Source: CAYOHP01 sp964403795 [NCBI: uncultured bacterium] (lineage in GTDB: Bacteria > Muiribacteriota > UBA6191 > CAZXTJ01). Taken from it: a DNA stretch of 14,592 bases. The DNA lies in NCBI GenBank assembly GCA_964403795.1, contig CAYOHP010000061.1:20911-35502 (forward strand), in the 5' to 3' direction. The translations under genes were made by a program, and so were the position numbers. Under the pieces are notes generated by a model. It worked only from the letters and a program-made list of their open reading frames with translations. It made no database searches and was not told the origin of the DNA. Of the stretch, positions 1 to 7,351 are shown one piece after another; position 1 is the first letter of the stretch, and each line of letters begins with the position of its first letter.

Positions 1-2318
1 AGCCCGGCGGCGATGCCTCGCTGGCGGCCCTGGGTGCCGGGGTCGCCCCGAAGCTGGTCGATCCCCGCAAGATCGCCCTCGACGTGCTCCGGCCTTGCAT
101 CGACCAGATGCTCGACATCTGCCACCGCGGCAGCTACGAGACCTCGGCCGCGGCCGTCACCGCGCTGGGACGGATCCGCGACTGGAGCACCGTGGATCCG
201 CTCCTCGAGCTGCTGGAGAACCAGCAGTTGAACGCCGAGGTGGCGGAGGCCCTGGCCCGGATCGGCGACTACCGCGCCGTCGAACCCATCATCAAGGTGA
301 TCGAGAGCGGACGGTGGTCCAACCCCAAGGCCATCATCATGGCGCTGGGCGGGTTCAAGACCCGGGCCGCCACCCTTCAGCTCGTGAAGTTCCTGGGGCA
401 CGCCGACGGGGCCATCCGCTCCCACGCCTGCCATGCGCTCAAGGCCTTCACCTACGACCAGGACGTGGAGTTCGCCCTGCTCGCATCGCTCGACGATGCC
501 GACGAGCAGGTGGTGCTGGCGGCCTTGATGGCGCTGCGGGACCTCGACTCCGAGGCCACCGTGGAGCGGCTGGTCGAGCTCTACCGCCGCCACGGCAACG
601 AGAAGGTCCAGGCCACCGTCTTCACCGCCCTGCACAACGCCCGCCGGCGCGAGGCGAGCATCCTGGCGATCATCGAGGACGCCTTGGGCTCGCCCGCGGA
701 TCGGGTCCGGGCCAATGCCATCGAGTGCCTGGGCCACCTCGACGTGGACCCCTCGGCGCTCCGGACCCTGCTCGCCAAGGCCGCCGGGGATCCCCACAAC
801 CGGGTGCTCGCCAACGTCGCCATCGCCTACGGCAAGATCGATCCCCGGGAGTCGGTCTCGCTCCTGTCGCGGATGATCGCCGACCCGGATCGCAGGGTGA
901 GGGCGTCGGCGGTGTACGCGGCCCGCTTCATCGACCACGAGCGGGTGGCGCTCTGGCTGCTCTCCACGCTCACCGTCGAGAAGAGCGAGGACGTGCTCCG
1001 GCTGGCCCTGGAGGGCCTCCAGAAGGTCGGCGGGGAATCCACCGTCGACAAGCTGCTCGGCTTCCTCTCGAACGGCTCGCCCCAGATCCGTCGGGGGGTG
1101 GTCAGGGCGCTCTCCGAGAAGAAGGACAAGCGGATCGGTCCCGCCCTGGTGGCTCGCTTCGGGGTGGAGGACGACGGCGCGGTCTGCGCCGAGATCGTGC
1201 GCGGGGTGGGGACGCAGGGCGGGGTCGAGTACCTGAGCTTCCTGACCGAGGTGCTGCGAGGCTCGGAGGTCGAGGTCCAGGCCGCCGCCATCGAGTCGAT
1301 GACCGACCTGGCCCGCCTCGAGATCCTGGGCGCACTGGAGCCCTTCCTGACCAGCCCGGTGGCCATGCTCCGGGCCCGGGCGGCCCTGGCGCTCTGGAAC
1401 CTCGGCCAGCTCGACGTGGCGGGACGGGTCCACGGCATGCTCTCCGAGACCCGCAACCCGGACTCGATGGCCGAGGCGGTCCGCACCATGGGTGCGATCG
1501 GCGACGGCCTGGCGGACCTGAAGGCCCCCCGGCTCGTCCACCTGGTCTCGGCGCTCAAGAACTACGAGGAGGCCGTGCCGGTGGTGGATGCCCCGGTCGG
1601 CCCGGTGCCGTCGCGGCCCCCGACCTCGCCGGGGATCATGCGGGCGGTGGGGACCCCGCTCCCCATCGAGGAGATGGACGCCATCACCAACCTGATGGCG
1701 GTCGGCGAGGTCTCGCTGGCGCTGGAGCTCGCCACCAAGGCGGTCGAGGACCACCCCGAGGACCCGCTGGGCCACTATCTGCTCGGCAAGCTCAAGGCCC
1801 GGGGAGGGGCGGCCGAAGCGGCCCTGGAGGCCTTCCGGAAGAGCCAGGAGGTCTCCGATTCCTTCTTCCCCTCGAGCCTCAACATGGCCCGATTGGCCCA
1901 GTCCTCCGGGGACCTCGCCGGCGCCTTCCGGGCCTTCCTGGCCTCCTTCCGCCGCAAGATGGCCTTGATCGACCTCCAGATCCGGATCACCGAGCAGCTG
2001 CTCGACGAGAACCGGGCCGAGGAGGTCTCGGCCATGATCAAGGAGCTCCTGGCCCAGATGCCGCTCGAGGGCGGGGTCTACCTGAAGCTCGGGATCCGGT
2101 TCCTGAAGGCCAAGCGTTTCGACGAGGCCTTCGACCACCTGCGCCACGCCTATGCCTTCGAGCCGGACAGCAACACGGTCCGTTTCAACCTGGCCCTCGC
2201 CTGTTACCACATGGGCAAGAGCCGGGAGTGCAAGCTGCTCTGCAACCGTGTCCTCAAGGCCTCGGCGCCCGACTCCTCCGAGGCCCGGAGGGCCCTGCAC
2301 CTGATGGAGCTCCTGTGA
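1..2318 (+). CDS. HEAT-repeat/TPR scaffold protein, paralogue 1 (5' end cut by window edge)
   Basis: The reading frame is open from base 3 to the TGA at 2316-2318, giving 771 visible residues; the true start lies upstream. The GTG at 84 is only the first internal start-like codon, because the frame before it still reads like the same protein. Bases 84-1560 encode serial helical pairs typical of HEAT repeats (phrases such as ALARIGDYRAVEPI and ALGRIRDWSTVDPLLELL recur). A Pro-rich linker follows (about 1576-1665). The C-terminus (about 1660-2310) carries TPR-like repeats, for example HYLLGKLKARGGAAEAALEA and FNLALACYHMGKSRECKLLC. I see no enzymatic motif, signal peptide or membrane segment in the visible part. 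HEAT and TPR arrays are protein-binding solenoids, so a cytoplasmic scaffold or adaptor role is inferred; the partner is unknown. The next gene is a paralogue and overlaps by 4 bp, so the two are probably co-translated. Confidence 0.85.
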   Translation, partial: PGGDASLAALGAGVAPKLVDPRKIALDVLRPCIDQMLDICHRGSYETSAAAVTALGRIRDWSTVDPLLELLENQQLNAEVAEALARIGDYRAVEPIIKVIESGRWSNPKAIIMALGGFKTRAATLQLVKFLGHADGAIRSHACHALKAFTYDQDVEFALLASLDDADEQVVLAALMALRDLDSEATVERLVELYRRHGNEKVQATVFTALHNARRREASILAIIEDALGSPADRVRANAIECLGHLDVDPSALRTLLAKAAGDPHNRVLANVAIAYGKIDPRESVSLLSRMIADPDRRVRASAVYAARFIDHERVALWLLSTLTVEKSEDVLRLALEGLQKVGGESTVDKLLGFLSNGSPQIRRGVVRALSEKKDKRIGPALVARFGVEDDGAVCAEIVRGVGTQGGVEYLSFLTEVLRGSEVEVQAAAIESMTDLARLEILGALEPFLTSPVAMLRARAALALWNLGQLDVAGRVHGMLSETRNPDSMAEAVRTMGAIGDGLADLKAPRLVHLVSALKNYEEAVPVVDAPVGPVPSRPPTSPGIMRAVGTPLPIEEMDAITNLMAVGEVSLALELATKAVEDHPEDPLGHYLLGKLKARGGAAEAALEAFRKSQEVSDSFFPSSLNMARLAQSSGDLAGAFRAFLASFRRKMALIDLQIRITEQLLDENRAEEVSAMIKELLAQMPLEGGVYLKLGIRFLKAKRFDEAFDHLRHAYAFEPDSNTVRFNLALACYHMGKSRECKLLCNRVLKASAPDSSEARRALHLMELL
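2306..2309 (+). promoter_or_regulatory. Shine-Dalgarno for the second HEAT/TPR gene
   Basis: GGAG lies 5 nt before the GTG at 2315, inside the last codons of the upstream gene. It favours the GTG over the downstream in-frame ATG at 2336, whose nearest purine-rich stretch (about 2317-2322) is about 13 nt away. GTG and the preceding stop share a GTGA overlap, the usual geometry for translational coupling. Confidence 0.5.
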
Positions 2319-4630
2319 GGGAACCGTCCCCGGACATGCAGGCCCTGCGGAAGAAGGGCATGACCCTGCTCCGGCCCTGTACCCGCAGCCTCATGGACCT
2401 GGCCGCCGGCAACGACCCGCACCTCTCGGAGCCGGCGGTGGTCGGGCTCGGGAAGATCGGCGACCCGGTCGCCAAGAGCGTGCTGGCGGCCCTCTTCGAG
2501 GACGACCAGCTCTCGGCGCACGCGGTGGAGGCCCTGAACCGGGTCGACGACCCCAGCGTGGTCGCCACCCTGCTGGACGGCTCGCGCAGCGCCTCGCCGC
2601 GCGTCATGGCCGCCTGCGCCGCCGCCTTCGAACCCTGGGCCGGCAGCAATGCCCAGGTCCTGGACCGCTTGCGGGAGCTCACCCAGTCCGGGTTCTCCCC
2701 GATCCGCTCGGCGGCCCTGAAGTCGCTGGCCGGCGCCCCCCAGGACAAGGCCCGCCCCATCCTGCTCCAGGCGACCTCGGACGACGACCCCGAGGTGGTG
2801 GTGGTGGCCCTCGCCACCCTCGCCAGGGTGGGAGCCGTCAAGGAGGACGGGCCGGCCCTGGAGGCCCTGTTCGACCGGGCCCAGGACCCCAAGGTGCGGG
2901 CGACCCTGATCGAGATCCTCGGCACCCTGCCCGAGAAGGCGGGGCTGGAGGCGGTGCGGAAGGGGCTCCGGGACCCCAACCCCCGGGTGAGGGCCAATGC
3001 GGTCGAGGCGCTGGGCAAGATCTCCGACCTGGGCGACCGGCGCAAGATCGCCCTGCTCAAGCCGATGATCCAGGAGGGCGAGAACAACCGGGTGCTCGCC
3101 AACATCGCCATCGCGCTGGGCGACTGCGAGGCCCAGACTTCGGTGCAGATCCTCTCCAAGCTCCTGAACTCCACCGAGAAGTGGGAGCGGGCCAGTGCCG
3201 TGTTCGCGGCCCGTCACGTGAAGAACGACCGGGTAGCGAGCTGGCTCACCGTGCAGTTGACCAGCGACGACGATCCCGACGTGCTCCGCAACATCCTCGG
3301 GTCGCTCGAGCACTTCTCCAGCGACGAGGTCACCCAGTGCTTCCTGAAGGCGCTCTCCAGCGCCAACCCGCTGGTCCGCTCCGGGGCCGCCAAGGCGCTC
3401 GGGGGCAAGCAGGATCTCGAGGTCGAGAACGCCCTGGTGAAGCTGCTCGAGACCGAGGGCGACCAGGCGGTGCTCTGCGAGGTGATCCGGTCGCTGGGGC
3501 GGATGTGCGACTCGAGCCGGATCGGCCTGATCGCCCGCCAGCTCCAGCACACCGACCTCAGGGTGCAGGCCACCGCCATCGAGGCCCTGGCCGAGATCGG
3601 GACCCCCGAGGTGGTGCCGCACGTCGAGCCGTTCGTGAATTCGACCGACAACCGGGTCAAGGCCAACGCCGCGGTGGCGATGTGGAACACCGGGAACCTC
3701 TCGGTGCTGCATGACCTGAAGGACATGCTGGCGAGCCCCAGCCTGAAGCAGCGCTCCTCGGCGGTCTACGCCATCGGCGAGGTGGGCGAATCGCTGCGCA
3801 AGCTCGACAGCGTGGACCGGTACTTCCTCCTGACCAGCGCCCTCGAGCAGGAGGGGCCGCCCGAGGAACCCGGGCTGCCCGACGACCACGCCTTCACCAT
3901 GAGCCGGGCGATCGACCTGGACAAGCTGGTGGGGGACAAGTCGCCGGGCTCCGACTTCCCCTTCGAGACCATCCAGGAGTTCTTCGCCCAGCTCGAGGCC
4001 CGCGATCCGCGCAAGGCGGTGGGCACCCTGGAAGCCGGTCTTTCGGAGGATCCGGCCAATCCCTACCTGAACTTCCTCAAGGGGGATGTCTCGCGTCGCC
4101 AGCGGGACCTCGGCAAGGCCTGCGAGGAGTTCCGCAAGGTCAGCGAGGCTTCGCCCGAGTTCCTGAACGCCCACCACTTCCTGGGGAACATCCACCAGGA
4201 GAGCAAGGAGATCCCCCAGAGCCTGGAGGCGTACTTCCGGGCCGTCGCCGCCGAGCTCGCCATCCTCGAGGAGTACACCCGGGTCGGCCTCGAGCTGCTC
4301 GACAAGAAGAAGGTCAACGAGGCGAGCCTGCTCCTGAAGGACCTGCTCGCCCGGGTGCCGCTCGATGCCAAGGCCCACATGAAGGCGGGGCTCGACTTCC
4401 TCAAGTACAAGGCCTATCCCAGGGCCTTCGAGCAGCTGGCCAAGGCGTACACGACCCGGCCCGCCTCGGGCGAACTCAAGGTGGGTCTCGCCTACTCGAT
4501 GTTCAAGACCAAGCAGTACCGGCGCAGCCGGGTCCTGTGCGAGGCGGTCCTGGAGAAGCACGCCGACGACGAACGCCTGGTCGAGAAGGCCAGGAGCCTG
4601 CTCGCGGTGATGGACAAGTCGGGGGTCTGA
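2315..4630 (+). CDS. HEAT-repeat/TPR scaffold protein, paralogue 2
   Basis: This 771-residue protein has the same architecture as its upstream neighbour: HEAT repeats at roughly residues 26-506, an acidic/Pro-rich linker at about 511-567 (EQEGPPEEPGLPDD), and C-terminal TPR-like repeats at about 568-765 (NPYLNFLKGDVSRRQRDLGK, AHMKAGLDFLKYKAYPRAFE). The two proteins align along their length, including LRPC near the start, NRVLAN-IAIA in the middle and a final helix pair around a Cys (CKLLCNRVLK against SRVLCEAVLE), so they arose by tandem duplication. I chose the GTG start for its GGAG and GTGA overlap; the alternative ATG at 2336 would remove 7 residues. No catalytic motif, signal peptide or membrane segment is visible. 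A cytoplasmic protein-interaction role is inferred, with no known partner. Confidence 0.85.
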   Translation: MREPSPDMQALRKKGMTLLRPCTRSLMDLAAGNDPHLSEPAVVGLGKIGDPVAKSVLAALFEDDQLSAHAVEALNRVDDPSVVATLLDGSRSASPRVMAACAAAFEPWAGSNAQVLDRLRELTQSGFSPIRSAALKSLAGAPQDKARPILLQATSDDDPEVVVVALATLARVGAVKEDGPALEALFDRAQDPKVRATLIEILGTLPEKAGLEAVRKGLRDPNPRVRANAVEALGKISDLGDRRKIALLKPMIQEGENNRVLANIAIALGDCEAQTSVQILSKLLNSTEKWERASAVFAARHVKNDRVASWLTVQLTSDDDPDVLRNILGSLEHFSSDEVTQCFLKALSSANPLVRSGAAKALGGKQDLEVENALVKLLETEGDQAVLCEVIRSLGRMCDSSRIGLIARQLQHTDLRVQATAIEALAEIGTPEVVPHVEPFVNSTDNRVKANAAVAMWNTGNLSVLHDLKDMLASPSLKQRSSAVYAIGEVGESLRKLDSVDRYFLLTSALEQEGPPEEPGLPDDHAFTMSRAIDLDKLVGDKSPGSDFPFETIQEFFAQLEARDPRKAVGTLEAGLSEDPANPYLNFLKGDVSRRQRDLGKACEEFRKVSEASPEFLNAHHFLGNIHQESKEIPQSLEAYFRAVAAELAILEEYTRVGLELLDKKKVNEASLLLKDLLARVPLDAKAHMKAGLDFLKYKAYPRAFEQLAKAYTTRPASGELKVGLAYSMFKTKQYRRSRVLCEAVLEKHADDERLVEKARSLLAVMDKSGV

Positions 4631-4654
4631 GGGGCGCCGACTCCGTCACCGGCT

Positions 4655-4696
4655 CGGTCTCGGTCCCGGTCCCGGTCCCGGTCCCGGTCCCGGTTC
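4655..4696 (+). repeat. CGGTCC hexamer tandem repeat
   Basis: Five perfect consecutive copies of CGGTCC occupy 4661-4690, flanked by one degenerate unit on each side (CGGTCT at 4655, CGGTTC at 4691). The array starts 24 bp after the stop codon of the second HEAT/TPR gene and lies in the only sizeable gap on the plus strand (4631-4776). It could be a simple-sequence slippage tract, or the left side of an imperfect transcript hairpin with the GGGACC-rich repeat just downstream. Confidence 0.9.
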
Positions 4697-4717
4697 GGGT
4701 CGAGGGCCCCGGTCCGG

Positions 4718-4750
4718 ATCCCGGATCCCGGGACCCGGGACCCGGGACGG
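4718..4750 (+). repeat. Heptamer repeat built on palindromic CCCGGGA
   Basis: Three perfect copies of CCCGGGA occupy 4727-4747, preceded by two ATCCCGG units (4718-4731), so the tract has a 7-bp period and each unit contains the self-complementary CCCGGG. Its GGGACC content is nearly complementary to the GGTCCC repeats about 30 bp upstream, with one unmatched base per unit. RNA through this gap could therefore fold into a long bulged hairpin between the HEAT/TPR genes and the exported-protein/pseudopilin operon. There is no T-tract. Confidence 0.85.
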
Positions 4751-4776
4751 CGGGCGCGCTACGCTCCCTGGGTCGG

Positions 4777-6375
4777 ATGCGCTGCCCCGTTCCCATCCTG
4801 GTCTCCTGCCTGCTCCTGGCCTCGGGCCGTCCGGGGGTGGCCGCGCCCGACCCGGAGCCGGACCGGCTGGCCCCGGCGCTGGCCCGGAGGATCGCGGTCG
4901 AGGACCAGCCGCTGGTCTTCGAGGTCACCCTGCCCGAGGGCGTGTCGCTCACCTCCGACCCGGAGGGGCCGCGGGTGGGGGCCCCGGGCGTCTCGGCCCG
5001 GATCCGCTGGCGGCTCCTCGATCCCGAGGACGAGGTGCTCCGGGAGGCGATGCAGGAGACCAGGGACCCCCACGTACGCTGGGAGACCGCGGGCGTGATC
5101 GAGCCCTACCACTCGACCTTCCCGGGTCGCCTGCGGGCCGAGGCCGAGGTCGAGTACCGCCTCGAGGGAAGGCCGGTAGCCCGTGCCCGGGGTCGCTACG
5201 AGGTTCCCCGGGTCCTCGACGTGACCCCGCCGCTCACGGCTTCGGGCGGAGACGAGGAAACCTACCCCGCCTTCGAGTCCCGACCTGTGGGAGTGCACGA
5301 GGGCGACGAGCTCACCACCACGGATCGCCTCCTGACACCGGGAGGGGAGATCGTGTCCCGCTCTCCCTTCCGGGCCATCCTGGACGACGGCCACACCCTG
5401 GAGCGGGCCGGGGAAGGGGATGCCGCCGGGACCCTGGAGATCGACTGGCGCAACCTGTTCGATAATCTGGCCCCGCCCTTCACGGGTACGGATCCGAGCC
5501 CGATCGGTCGCTTCGGCCTCTACCTGCTCCCGCAGTGGGACCTGGGCGGGAGCCACGCCCTGGTCACCGATCCGGGCTCCTCGTGGGTGGATTCCGAGAG
5601 GCTGCTGGTGCGGGAGCCGGGAGGGGCACTGGCCTTCCACCTGCTCGACCTCACCCGGGAACTCCCCGGGCCTCCCGACCGGGCCGGCTCCTTCGGCTCG
5701 GGAAGGGCCCGCCTGCCGCTCCCCTATGACCGGGTCGGCGAGTTCGAGGTGGGGTTCTATGTCGAGGACCGGGCCTGGCCCGCCGCCAACCACAAGCGGA
5801 CCAGCGGCTACCGGTTCCGGGTGGTGGACGACATCGCTCCGCTGGTGGTGGTCTCGCTGGAGGTCGGCCGGCCGGGCCAGCCGCCCTTCGCCACCCTCGA
5901 CGCAGTGAACCGGCGCTGGACCCGGGGCGGTGCAGCCTTCGACCTGCCCGAGACCTTCTCCGGACCTCCCCTGGACGAGCCCCTGGCACTCCCGGTCGAG
6001 GCCCGGCGCCCGATCCCGATCTCGGTGCTCTCGGTCGACAACACCCGGTTGGCCCGCGAGGGCCTCCGCCTGGCCATGGAGGTGCCGCCGGGGAGCTCGG
6101 GGTCGGGCCTCAAGGTGGCCGGGGAGACCGGGGCCAGGACCGAGGTGATCGTCCCGGTCGACGGCTTCGACCCGGGCCTGGTGCGGACCCGCCCCGGGGA
6201 GGCGCCGATCGCTTACCTCGGCTCGGCGGGGAGCTACACCCTGCGTCTGGAAGTCGGGGACGTCCACGGCAACGTCCGTCGCCTGGAGGTGCGGCTCGAG
6301 GCCGAGGAGCCGGGGTTCGAGCGGGTCCGGGCGAGGGGGTCCGGGGAGCGGACCGCGGCGGAGGAGAAGCCGTGA
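4777..6375 (+). CDS. Exported beta-rich protein of unknown function, first gene of pseudopilin operon
   Basis: This 532-residue protein is not recognised as a named family. It begins with a Sec-type signal peptide (MRCPVPILVSCLLLASG, cleavage near residue 21-23), so it acts outside the cytoplasm. The ATG at 4777 is the first in-frame start codon after the preceding gene ends at 4630, and it sits directly at the signal peptide; no strong Shine-Dalgarno precedes it. The mature part is rich in alternating beta segments resembling Ig-like or other beta-sandwich modules: about residues 37-150 (QPLVFEVTLPEG to ARGRYEVP), about 320-365 (GEFEVGFYVEDRAW, then VVDDIAPLVVVSLEV) and about 486-509 (SYTLRLEVGDVHGNVRRLEV). 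The C-terminal tail is charged and probably disordered. It overlaps the first pseudopilin gene by 4 bp (GTGA), so a role with the pilus-like proteins, perhaps as an adhesin or tip-associated factor, is inferred only from position. Confidence 0.8.
   Translation: MRCPVPILVSCLLLASGRPGVAAPDPEPDRLAPALARRIAVEDQPLVFEVTLPEGVSLTSDPEGPRVGAPGVSARIRWRLLDPEDEVLREAMQETRDPHVRWETAGVIEPYHSTFPGRLRAEAEVEYRLEGRPVARARGRYEVPRVLDVTPPLTASGGDEETYPAFESRPVGVHEGDELTTTDRLLTPGGEIVSRSPFRAILDDGHTLERAGEGDAAGTLEIDWRNLFDNLAPPFTGTDPSPIGRFGLYLLPQWDLGGSHALVTDPGSSWVDSERLLVREPGGALAFHLLDLTRELPGPPDRAGSFGSGRARLPLPYDRVGEFEVGFYVEDRAWPAANHKRTSGYRFRVVDDIAPLVVVSLEVGRPGQPPFATLDAVNRRWTRGGAAFDLPETFSGPPLDEPLALPVEARRPIPISVLSVDNTRLAREGLRLAMEVPPGSSGSGLKVAGETGARTEVIVPVDGFDPGLVRTRPGEAPIAYLGSAGSYTLRLEVGDVHGNVRRLEVRLEAEEPGFERVRARGSGERTAAEEKP
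6361..6366 (+). promoter_or_regulatory. Shine-Dalgarno for first pseudopilin gene
   Basis: GAGGAG lies 5 nt before the GTG at 6372, within the last codons of the exported-protein gene. It supports the overlapping GTG start over the in-frame ATG at 6387, although GAGG at 6374-6377 could serve that ATG with a 9-nt spacer. Confidence 0.5.
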
Positions 6376-6848
6376 GGCTACCCAGGATGGCGGGAGCCCA
6401 GGGGGAAGGCCGGGGACGCCAGGCGACCGGCTTCGGGTTCGTGGAGACCATCGTGGCCGCGGTGCTGGCCGCCCTGCTGCTCGCCCTGGTGGGCGGAGCC
6501 CTCTGGAGCTGGAATCGGGAGCGCGGCAGGCTCGAGCGCTTCGAGAAGGCCGTCTCCCTGCTCACGGCCCGGCTCGACCTCCTGGCCTCGCTCCCCCCGG
6601 AGCGGCGACCGGAGCCCGGGACCTATCGCTCGGGAGAGGTCGAGGATCCCGATCTGGCCCGGGTGCTCGAGCCGCGGCCGCTGGGTGGGGAGACGGTCCG
6701 GCTGGAGCTGGTCGTCGAGGTGCAGCCGGTGGCGTATCCGGACTACTTCTTCGGCGGCAAGGAGAGGATTCCCTTCCTGGATTTCCGCCGCCACCGGCTG
6801 CGGACGGTGGGGGGCGGGATCTCGCTCGAGATGGTGGGGCTGCGATGA
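6372..6848 (+). CDS. Type IV pilin-like protein (minor pseudopilin, GspH/GspI-like)
   Basis: The 158-residue product has a class III prepilin signal: TG followed by FGFVE, so the prepilin peptidase would cut after Gly20, leaving Phe at +1 and the conserved Glu at +5 (residue 25). A hydrophobic helix follows (about residues 22-47, VETIVAAVLAALLLALVGG), then a short polar C-terminal domain. The 20-residue leader is long; an ATG at 6387 would shorten it to 15. Size and signal fit minor pseudopilins of type II secretion or type IV pilus systems, which sit in the inner membrane and assemble at a pilus tip. Which subfamily (H or I) cannot be decided by eye. It overlaps genes on both sides by 4 bp (GTGA before, ATGA after), so it belongs to one operon with the exported protein and the next two pilin-like genes. 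Confidence 0.8.
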   Translation: MRLPRMAGAQGEGRGRQATGFGFVETIVAAVLAALLLALVGGALWSWNRERGRLERFEKAVSLLTARLDLLASLPPERRPEPGTYRSGEVEDPDLARVLEPRPLGGETVRLELVVEVQPVAYPDYFFGGKERIPFLDFRRHRLRTVGGGISLEMVGLR

Positions 6849-7351
6849 AGGGTCGGACCCTGGGTCGCCGCGGGATCGGGCTCGCCTGGATCCTGGTGGC
6901 GTTGGGGGTGGCGGCCACCCTGATGGGCACCCTCTGGTCGGAGGCGCGGTCCATGGCGGCCCGGGGGCGGAGGCTCCTCCGGGGCGAGCAGGCCAGGCTG
7001 CTGACGCGTGGGGCCATGAGCCATGGCCTCCACAAGGTCGAACGCACCGCCAGCTACTTCGAGGCGCGGCTCGGCCGGGGTCCGGGTGCCTCGATCGATC
7101 TCGGAGCCGAGGATCCGGCCTATCTCGAGGATCTCTCGGGGAGTTTCGACCTCGAGGGCGGGGGCAGGGCCTCCTGGAGAGTGGTCGCCATGCAGGTGAC
7201 CCGCAACCTCTCGGCCCGCGGCGAACCGGTCTACCAGGTCCGCATGCAGGTCGAGAGCGCGGTGGCGGCCGGCGAGGACCGGTGGCGGGAGTCGCTGGAG
7301 GGGGACGTGCGCCTCTTCCCCCGGGGTCCCGGCGGGAGTCGGGGAGGGTGA
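6845..7351 (+). CDS. Pilin-like protein lacking Glu+5 (GspK/PilX-like minor pseudopilin)
   Basis: The 168-residue product opens with a short basic leader (MKGRTLGRRG) and a hydrophobic segment (IGLAWILVALGVAATLMG). If cut after Gly10, +1 is Ile and +5 is Trp, not the usual Glu. GspK proteins and some PilX-like minor pilins are known to lack Glu+5, and the position between two canonical pseudopilins fits that role. The product is much shorter than typical GspK (about 300 residues), so the large extra domain of GspK is absent. The rest is a polar alpha/beta domain (YFEARLGRGPGASIDLGAED, then strands around WRVVAMQVTRNL and VYQVRMQVESAV). The ATG overlaps the previous stop (ATGA), and its own TGA overlaps the next ATG by one base. 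A minor-tip component function is inferred. Confidence 0.7.
   Translation: MKGRTLGRRGIGLAWILVALGVAATLMGTLWSEARSMAARGRRLLRGEQARLLTRGAMSHGLHKVERTASYFEARLGRGPGASIDLGAEDPAYLEDLSGSFDLEGGGRASWRVVAMQVTRNLSARGEPVYQVRMQVESAVAAGEDRWRESLEGDVRLFPRGPGGSRGG

Noticed and set aside
2204-4561. A 785-aa minus-strand frame opposite the second HEAT/TPR gene
   Set aside because: It is a mirror of the HEAT/TPR coding sequence with low-complexity composition; the plus-strand product has clear domain structure.
95-4630. A single 1511-aa plus-strand reading frame
   Set aside because: Only its part from 2315 on is real. The earlier part is an out-of-frame Arg/Gly/Pro-rich shadow of the first HEAT/TPR gene, which has clear repeats in another frame.
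4655-4750. A CRISPR-like array
   Set aside because: Units are 6-7 bp, contiguous and lack spacers, so this is simple-sequence repeat.
4537-4776. An earlier start for the exported-protein gene
   Set aside because: It would overlap the upstream gene by almost 100 bp and translate the microsatellites into a Val-Pro run ahead of the signal peptide. The ATG at 4777 sits directly at the signal peptide.
4801-4815. A lipoprotein signal (LVSC) in the exported protein
   Set aside because: Cys11 is too close to the N-terminus for a normal lipoprotein leader, and a longer Sec signal continues past it.
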